This document shows, in pieces, positions 57,777 through 64,000 of a DNA stretch of 64,000 bases. This DNA comes from Dysidea avara (Eukaryota; Porifera; Demospongiae; Dictyoceratida; Dysideidae), in the NCBI RefSeq assembly GCF_963678975.1, contig NC_089276.1, positions 18,977,272 to 19,041,271 on the forward strand, given 5' to 3'. The translations under genes were made by a program, and so were the position numbers. The notes below the pieces were generated by a model. It saw only the letters and a program-made list of their open reading frames with translations. It was not told where the DNA came from and did not search any database. How positions within the stretch are numbered: position 1 is the stretch's first letter; every line of letters begins with the position of its first letter.

Positions 57777-58408
57777 GAAGGAACACTTGAGATATTTATT
57801 GTACTGTTATTAGTTATGTGTGTGAAACAATTAGAAATCTGAAATGCATTCACTAGTTTGTGTACCGCATTTGCAATACTTTTCAAGTTTTGAGAAAACT
57901 TTCCAACCTTGTCTCCATTGTACTTGTGGTACATATGATAGTTTGTTCATTAAAAGTTTGTAAAAACTATTAGATTTGCAAAATGCATTGTTACACAACA
58001 GGTGTGTGTCTGTGTGTGCTATAAATACGCACATGAAATGGCCGGTAACAGCAATAGGTGTTACAGTAATAATGGCCATCCTTGTAGTAATATAATTACT
58101 TTGTAATTGGTGGCTGTACTTATTATAATTAATGGAAGAAGACAGAAAAATGAAAACATTTTATGGTAAACAGATGGATGGAAAACTTTAATTTGGTGAG
58201 CTATACCTCTACTAGCTGTTATATCAGAATGAGGGAGGACGTAATGTACAACACAAATTGTACTGTGAAGTATTACATGTTTCTGACTCCCTGTATTCAC
58301 AGGTCCCTAGTGGGATAATGTTCACAATAAGTATTGCATAATAAGACCTAGTTTTCTCACCTCAGGGCATCTCTTATTTCACTTTCATCCTACAGTACAA
58401 AGTTGACC
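57777..58408. other. Thioredoxin 3' flank and repeat spacer
   Basis: A possible poly(A) signal ATTAAA lies near 57948. The segment from about 58320 to 58408 resembles 63190-63250 (CAGGGCAT-TC, TACAGTACAAAGT), so it belongs to the duplicated unit carrying the thioredoxin pseudogenes. No exon is seen. Confidence 0.45.
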
Positions 58409-59280
58409 ATTCCTCACTTTCTGAAAACAAAGGTTTGGTGTTGCTACAAGTGTGTATATGTTGTGTCCCTCGATCATTACCACTTTGCTGTACTTTACTG
58501 TTACAGGAAGAGTTTACTGCTGCTTTGGCTGGAGCTGGTGACAAGTTAGTGGTTGTGGATTACACCGCTAGTTGGTGTGGTCCACGATTCGTTGTTCCAT
58601 TGTATTTGCTATTCAAGCTAGTGTACTTGAGCCCGTTAATATGCTTTGTCCTCCAATACAGTATTATATGTTGCTGAGGTTTTGTGGATATGTAAGGGAG
58701 TTTTGGTGTGCCCTCATAGTTTAAATTAACACAATTGAAAACTATTCAATGTGTGAGAAAGTGCTTTAATGCAGTATTGCTTTAGCCATCAATATGTGTA
58801 TGTATCTCATGTAACTTGCACTGGGTATTAAAAAGAGAGACCTGTTACTTTGTTAGATGTCAGTCTCACTAACATTATAATCATTGTAAAGGAGCTATAG
58901 ATTTTATACTGACATCAAAGAGCCTCAATCACATGGTTTAATACTGGTGAGGCTTGTTTACAATTTTCAAGCACCCATAGAGATGATTCAGTATTCCTTC
59001 CTGGTTTAATAAAACGTTATCTCCAGAGACACATCTGTACTCAGTATCAGTACCCCTTTCCTACTGTCTAGTCATGTTTGTGATTCCATGGATAAGGCTA
59101 TGGTTCAGGCGTACATGTGTGCGTGCTTGTGTGTTGTGTTGTGTGTACGTACGTGCGTGTGTGTGTGTGTGTACTGCATATCCTCCTTCCAAGTATTTTA
59201 TAGTAAAGAAAGTAATATTTTTTTTAAAATTTATTAGCACAAGTGCTGAAGGTTTGTACAAGTAGAAGGAAAATTTTGAA

Positions 59281-59425
59281 ATTGATTATGGATCATAGCT
59301 ATAAAAGTAGTGAAATAGGGAAAGTCACCTAATGAATGAAATGGAATGTCCACTACTATACCTGAAGATATAGTAGTGGACATTTAATCTGAGCTAGTAA
59401 TCGAAATAGGATTAAATGTCCACTA
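59281..59425. repeat. Fold-back relics, family B
   Basis: AATGTCCACTACTATACCTG and its complement form a hairpin at about 59345-59380. ATTAAATGTCCACTAGTA at about 59410 matches the loop of the fold-back element at 63505-63672. It is a rearranged copy of that family inside the pseudogene intron. Confidence 0.5.
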
Positions 59426-60040
59426 GTACATCTGTACGTGTGGTAGAATGGCACTTAATGTTTTCATTTGGACACATGCCCCAACTATTACTGAGAAGTG
59501 AAGTGGTCATTACATTTCATTTCAGCTACTGTATGTTCAGCCCATTACACACATTACAAGAAGCACCTCTGCATCCATACAGTTACTATGGAAAATGTGG
59601 ACAATTTTTGTTACAAAAGTAGGGAAGCCATCATGCATTAGTTACTGCAAATCGACACCTTGTACTATCAGTGAGACACAAAGGTAAGTCCATGGTGTGT
59701 ATATTGTATGCACTGCCGTATGCCCAAAAGCATCTGTTGGACTGAAGCAATGTCTAACAGTGAAAAAAATCAAGCCCATAACCTTAGCCATTATTGAGTT
59801 ATGCTTGTCTGAAGGCATCAGGCAGTTGGTCAGGCAGTTGGTCAGTCAGTAGAAAATGATTTTTTTTTTAATTTTGTGGCAACTCATCAAAAGCAACCAC
59901 TCTAAAGGCACTTTTGGGCCTGAATCAATACTGCCAAGTCATACATGTACTATTGTGAGGCTGGATTCTGGTTAATAGAAAGTGCTAACCTCAGCTCGAT
60001 GATCTGTAATATACAATAATACCAAGAGTTACCTCTTGAT

Positions 60041-60572
60041 CAGAGGAGGTTGGACGCATTCATGTGAGCTGTACATTTTCATTGGAAAATCTTCGTTTCA
60101 AGACAATTTTATTAAAACTATAGTGTAATTGAAAGTTTATGTATTTCTAAATCTAATGGCGTGGTGAACCCTGCTGATTTAGCTGGTGACCAAGCCAGAG
60201 TTTAAAGCACCAATAAAATAAATTGCGCTAAATCTGTTTTATTGAGGAGGGTAATACAGCGATCTCAGTGTAACGCAGTGAAGGGCCGTTGTTTCATTAT
60301 AGAAAACGTACGTGACAAGCCTGGTGAAGTTGTATGCATCAAATCACAATTAAATAATTTCACCACGGATCTCAAGTGCTTTGAGAAAACAAGGTACACA
60401 GCCTTGAAGCCTATGTGAAGGACGATCTGAATATCTAATGAACCCCAGTGAACTCCATCGCTTTTTAGTTTAGTATTGCGACTATTGAGGATCACGTGAA
60501 ATACCAAAGAAAAGAATACAATTAAAAGCAATATATTTAAGTAGCACTTATAGCGCGTCCAACCTCCTCTGA
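60041..60572. mobile_element. hAT-type MITE, 532 bp, perfect target duplication
   Basis: The ends CAGAGGAGGTTGGACGC and GCGTCCAACCTCCTCTGA form 17-bp inverted termini. An exact 8-bp duplication CTCTTGAT lies at 60033-60040 and 60573-60580. The perfect flanks suggest a fairly recent insertion. The 152-codon minus-strand frame (60723-60265) crosses its right border, and nothing in it resembles a transposase, so I do not call a gene. The host sequence on both sides belongs to the 0.6-kb repeat family (59640-60000). Confidence 0.85.
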
Positions 60573-61117
60573 CTCTTGATAATACTACACCCCCTGTATA
60601 CTTTAAGCTCACTAGTCCATCATTTGGTTGAAATTTCCTGTGATTCAGTCTAGATTTCAAACATTTCCCCTTTGTGCGCAAAACTTCACAGGTGTTTAAC
60701 CCTCCAACTGTCACAGTTACCATATATGGCAGGGTAAAGAATTGTTCTCTTTAATAGTACAATTTTGACTTCACTACAACTTCTTTGTGAGTTTAATAAC
60801 ACTTAACCTGAGGCCCTCATGCCCACAGGGTCCCATTACTAAGATAAATGGATTCTTTGCAGATTCGTTATGTAATTCATCTTGTAAGAAGATTTGTTAG
60901 TTTGATGTTTGAGTTGTTAATCATGTCTGTAAAGGAATGAAATAAGTAGATGGGGATAGTTATCCCAGGATACAGCATGGTGTTGTAATATCCATGGGCA
61001 TTGGGAGTGATGATGGAAAACTGGACTTGGTGTAAATTGCTTCACCTTAGAATAGTATTAGAAGTGGTAATAAATATAGAATTGTGCGTTAGATTTATTT
61101 TATTGTTTCATAACAAT

Positions 61118-61118
61118 A

Positions 61119-61150
<32 letters not shown>
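61118..61150 (+). repeat. (GT)n microsatellite
   Basis: About 16 GT units lie in intron 2 of thioredoxin pseudogene 1. Confidence 0.9.
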
Positions 61151-61155
<5 letters not shown>

Positions 61156-62044
61156 AAACAACTTGGTCAAGTTCCTAATTAGTCCATAGGAAACATTGTT
61201 ATACAAGTGAATATCAGCCCAACTTCGGCTCATGGCATGCTCCACTAAAACGATGGTTAGACTCTGTAATAGGTTTCATTTGTAGAAAGAGTATCATTTT
61301 TAAAAATCTTTTAGCTTGAAACATTTTGTTCAGGCTGGTGCATGACTAAGACTCACAATATTTCAGAGGTGCCCATATATTTAAAATTAAAGGTGCTATT
61401 GAGGAAAGTTTATCTGATTTATTCTGAATTGTCTTCCTGTAGGAGTTTTCTAAAATTTACACTGACTATGAATTCTATAAAGTTGATGTGGATGAAAACA
61501 CAGTGAGTTTGGTTACTATAGCAACCTGATGTGTGTGTATATATAATGTTTTGCATACAGGAGGTGTCTGAGGAGCAAGGAATTTCAGCTATGCCTACTT
61601 TTATATATTTTATCGCAACAGCAAAAAGGTGAATTTCCACCTTAAAATGCCCATCCAAATTTTTACTGTGTGTACAGGTATATCTGTCAGTGTGTGTACC
61701 ATGCAAGCCTGGATATCACAATAAGGGACACGCTGTAGTAAACAGAAATAAAAATTAATATAATAGGTAAAAGTTTCCCCATATTAATGTTATAATGGTG
61801 CAGATTTTATACAGGGTAGATTCCACACACGTGCTGCCTGGTTTGTGCGTCTTGTTTTCTGTGGAAATTTATTTCTGTTACTATTGGCAGCAATCTTTGT
61901 GGTTTACATTGTAGGTGGATAGCTGCATTGGTGCTGATGTTAACAAATAGGAAACTAAGATCAAGGAGTTGAATACAAAGTACAGTAGGAAGGGACGAAG
62001 ATATTTATTGCACTTTTATTAGTTGTTCAGTGGCAAATTCAAGG

Positions 62045-62450
62045 GGCAGGATTTGGCAGAGGGGAGCATACCACCAGGGTGATAGGTATATAACCTGTGG
62101 GGGGGGGGGGGGGGGGGGGGGTTGGGGAATGTAGTCTCCCAAGAAGCTAAAGGTATTTTATATATATTTCAGGATTTGATGTGGAGTGGTTTTATGCACA
62201 TCGTGTGTTATATAATAAATCATGCTTTCTACATGGTCTGCATTGAAAAGAGCTCAGTGACGGTCATGAGTAGTTTAGCTATGAGGCTAGAGTAAATTGT
62301 CATAGAATGATATATTTCATATGCAAAAAGTTTATCCCCATGGGTTGGTGCTGAAGATACAAGTTTTCATACTCTGGATGGCTCTTAATGGTGTAACATG
62401 TGGTGACTGTTCTATTAGAGTATTTGACTGACCTCTATTATGGTATCTTG
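62045..62450 (+). repeat. Dispersed repeat with paired TATTAGAG motifs, copy 2
   Basis: This is the counterpart of 12662-13085, with the shared blocks listed there. It contains a G-run of about 22 bases at 62098-62121. The motif pair at its 3' end (62403-62450) has the second unit degraded to CTCTATTATGGTAT. The right border meets the MITE at 62465. Confidence 0.65.
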
Positions 62451-62464
62451 ACCTTGTCAAGTGC

Positions 62465-62806
62465 TAGTCTGGCGTAGCCGACCCGCGCGTAGCACGAGGG
62501 TCTGGTGACAGCCGCATTCAGTACCTGTGCAGATGGAATGCAATTAAATTTGAAAATACGTGCGAAACACTTGGACAATTTCCGGTAACAGAGCGCGACA
62601 GCTACTGTACTTGCACTTGAATGACGTCTATTTCCTCTACAAACCCTTACATCTGTGCTGGTTGTAGAAAAGACATAAGAAGCTCGCCATAATCAGTGGC
62701 CAAATCGGAATAACGTCATAGAATGTTGTTAATTGGTCACTAAGCGATCTGATTGGATGCACCAGTTTTTCGTAAGGCTGGCACAGGTACTGAATGCGGC
62801 TGTCTA
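62465..62806. mobile_element. MITE with 9-bp target duplication, 342 bp
   Basis: A perfect GTCAAGTGC duplication lies at 62456-62464 and 62807-62815. The element starts TAGTCTGGCGTAGCC. It contains GACAGCCGCATTCAGTAC near the left end and its perfect 24-bp inverted partner (starting GCACAGGTACTGAATGCGGC) at the right end, finishing GTCTA. A 9-bp duplication points to a Mutator-like rather than a hAT origin. It is clearly more GC-rich than its surroundings. Confidence 0.75.
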
Positions 62807-63248
62807 GTCAAGTGCATTATTGGTTTTGCATACCACATTTGCAATAATTTCACAGTTTGAGAAATTTTCTAACCTTTGCCATCAATGTACTGACGTAGTG
62901 TCTAAAATTTCAGATAAACTATTAAGTTCCTAGATATATATTGTACAATTAGGACTTTCATCTCCATGTGTATTATGTATATGTTGGTGGCCTTATTTAA
63001 GAAATAATGTAAGAATAAAGAAAAGTGAAATATTTTAGACTAGAGCTTGTATGGTAAACAGATGGATGGAGAATTTATTATAGCCTATATATGTATGTCA
63101 AGTTGTTATCAGAATGGGAGAAGACTTTTACAGCAACTGTCTCGTGTACTTGTGTATAATGCACAACACAAAATACTGTTAAGTCTTACATAATAGGAAC
63201 CAGCTTCTCACTTCAGGGCATTCACATTTATCTTACAGTACAAAGTCA

Positions 63249-63434
63249 ATCCTTCCTCACTTTCTGAAAACAAAGATTTGGTGATGCGATATGTGTTGTG
63301 TCCCTCATTACCATACTTTACCTTTACAGGAAGAGTTTACTGCTGCTTTGGCTGGAGCTGGTGACAGGTTAGTGGTTGTGGATTACACCGCTAGTTGGTG
63401 TGATCCATGCCAATTCCTTGCTCCAATATTTGAG
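63249..63434 (+). pseudogene. Thioredoxin pseudogene 2 (partial in window)
   Basis: Exon 1 relic at about 63249-63275 lacks an ATG, and its donor GT is changed to AT. Exon 2 (63330-63434) is full length at 105 bp with an intact frame and a good following GT. Its redox motif reads WCDPC instead of WCGPC. It shares [12 protein letters not shown] with pseudogene 1 rather than [12 protein letters not shown] of the intact gene, so the two damaged copies are closest to each other. Exons 3-5 would lie beyond 64000. Confidence 0.85.
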
Positions 63435-63504
63435 GTAGCCACTATGAATTATGATAGAGGAAATAATATAGGATATTTATGTTGTATCAAAGTTGAAAAA
63501 CATA

Positions 63505-63672
63505 AGTAGTGGAACAAGGGAATAGCCAAAAAGTGGTGAAACAAGGAAGGTTGCCTATACCTGCAGTTATACTATTAGTGGGATTAAATGTCCACTAGTA
63601 TATCTGCAGGTATAGGCAACCTTCCTTATTTCACCACCTTTTTTTGCCTATTCCCTTGCTTCACTGCTTTTC
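63505..63672. repeat. Fold-back element, family B, 168 bp
   Basis: The arms carry AAGTAGTG-AACAAGGGAATA, AGTGGTGAAA-AAGGAAGGTT and GCCTATACCTGCAG with near-perfect complements, closing around 63582-63600 (GATTAAATGTCCACTAGTA). It sits about 70 bp after exon 2 of thioredoxin pseudogene 2. Confidence 0.75.
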
Positions 63673-63789
63673 CCTAATTCAACTTAAAATTTCTATTTTT
63701 CCTTCTACTTGTTTGTTTTCTTTTTTATAACATAATTATGGCAAATGAACCAGCACATACTTCATTAAAAGAATATGGAAAATACAGGT

Positions 63790-64000
63790 GATGAGCATTA
63801 TGGCTAAACTGGGAAGCCACATCACACTATCACGAATCAGTACCTTGCGTTGTTAGCAAAAAGTACTGGAACACAAAGGAGGACAAACATAGGTCCATGA
63901 TGGGTATATTGTAGTTGGCGAAAAGGCACATCTTAGGATGAAGTGATATAGAAATCAAGCCCATAGCCTTATCCATTGTTGAGTTATGCTTAGCTGGAGG
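63790..64000 (-). repeat. Dispersed 0.6-kb repeat family, copy cut by window end
   Basis: It contains TGGAACACAAAGGAGGACAA, AGGTCCATGATG, a GAAGTGATA block and GAGTTATGCTTAGCTGGAGG at the edge, in the same order as at 59640-59830 and 43780-44100 on this strand. Confidence 0.6.

Larger units (their letters stand above)
58409..61985 (+). pseudogene. Thioredoxin pseudogene 1
   Basis: All five exons are recognisable in order: 58409-58432, 58507 to about 58620, 61443-61502, 61561-61628 and 61915 to about 61985. Damage: the start codon is ATT instead of ATG. In exon 2 the WCGPC motif is cut to WCGPR with loss of the second cysteine and divergence after it. A 2-bp insertion in exon 4 (ACTTTTATATATTTT against ACTTTTATGTTTT in the intact gene) shifts the frame. 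Exon 5 has an in-frame TAG after about 11 codons. Intron 2 has grown to about 2.8 kb and holds a 532-bp hAT-type MITE. Exon flanks and splice sites are mostly still consensus. Confidence 0.92.

Noticed and set aside
60265-60723. 152-codon minus-strand frame between thioredoxin pseudogene exons
   Set aside because: It crosses the right border of a recently inserted 532-bp MITE, has no recognisable domain and no supporting splice structure.

Overview
The window looks like a piece of an animal nuclear genome, most likely a sponge (demosponge-like). It is AT-rich, its genes are split by short GT-AG introns, and it carries a DEATH-NACHT-LRR receptor of the kind expanded in sponges. Genes are embedded in a very dense background of MITEs, fold-back elements and hAT relics. 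The species assignment is an inference; no ribosomal or mitochondrial marker is present. All gene models below were spliced by hand and checked only for reading-phase continuity.

Layout. 1-7.6 kb is gene-free repeat sequence. 7.76-22.4 kb (minus) holds a 13-exon GH20 beta-N-acetylhexosaminidase whose large introns are full of repeats. 22.7-25.8 kb is a hAT transposon with a perfect 8-bp target duplication, interrupted by a second, nested hAT-like element. 25.9-27.8 kb holds degenerate mobile-element coding sequence. 27.9-37.2 kb (plus) is a 4-exon NLR immune receptor of 859 aa. 37.3-39.7 kb is repeat or unassigned. 39.7-53.2 kb (minus) is a head-to-tail pair of C9orf72-like DENN-family genes separated by only about 120 bp. 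54.1-55.7 kb (plus) is a compact 10-exon ribonucleotide reductase small subunit (RRM2, 387 aa). 56.0-57.8 kb (plus) is a 5-exon thioredoxin (105 aa). 58.4-62.0 kb and 63.2-63.4 kb carry two decayed thioredoxin copies, the last running towards the window edge.

Functional links. RRM2 and thioredoxin are next to each other on the same strand; thioredoxin is a classical electron donor for ribonucleotide reductase, so this is a suggestive pairing. RRM2 is divergent from the upstream C9orf72-like gene and shares a 0.9-kb intergenic region with it.

The strongest unexplained signal is a short quasi-palindromic motif with core CTCTATTAGAG and usual flanks GACTG-T-TATTAGAGTAT. By eye it recurs roughly 35 times across the window, often as pairs about 25-35 bp apart. 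It occurs inside a tRNA-headed SINE-like element and inside a Tigger/pogo-type MITE, and one copy coincides with the RRM2 intron 5/exon 6 splice acceptor.
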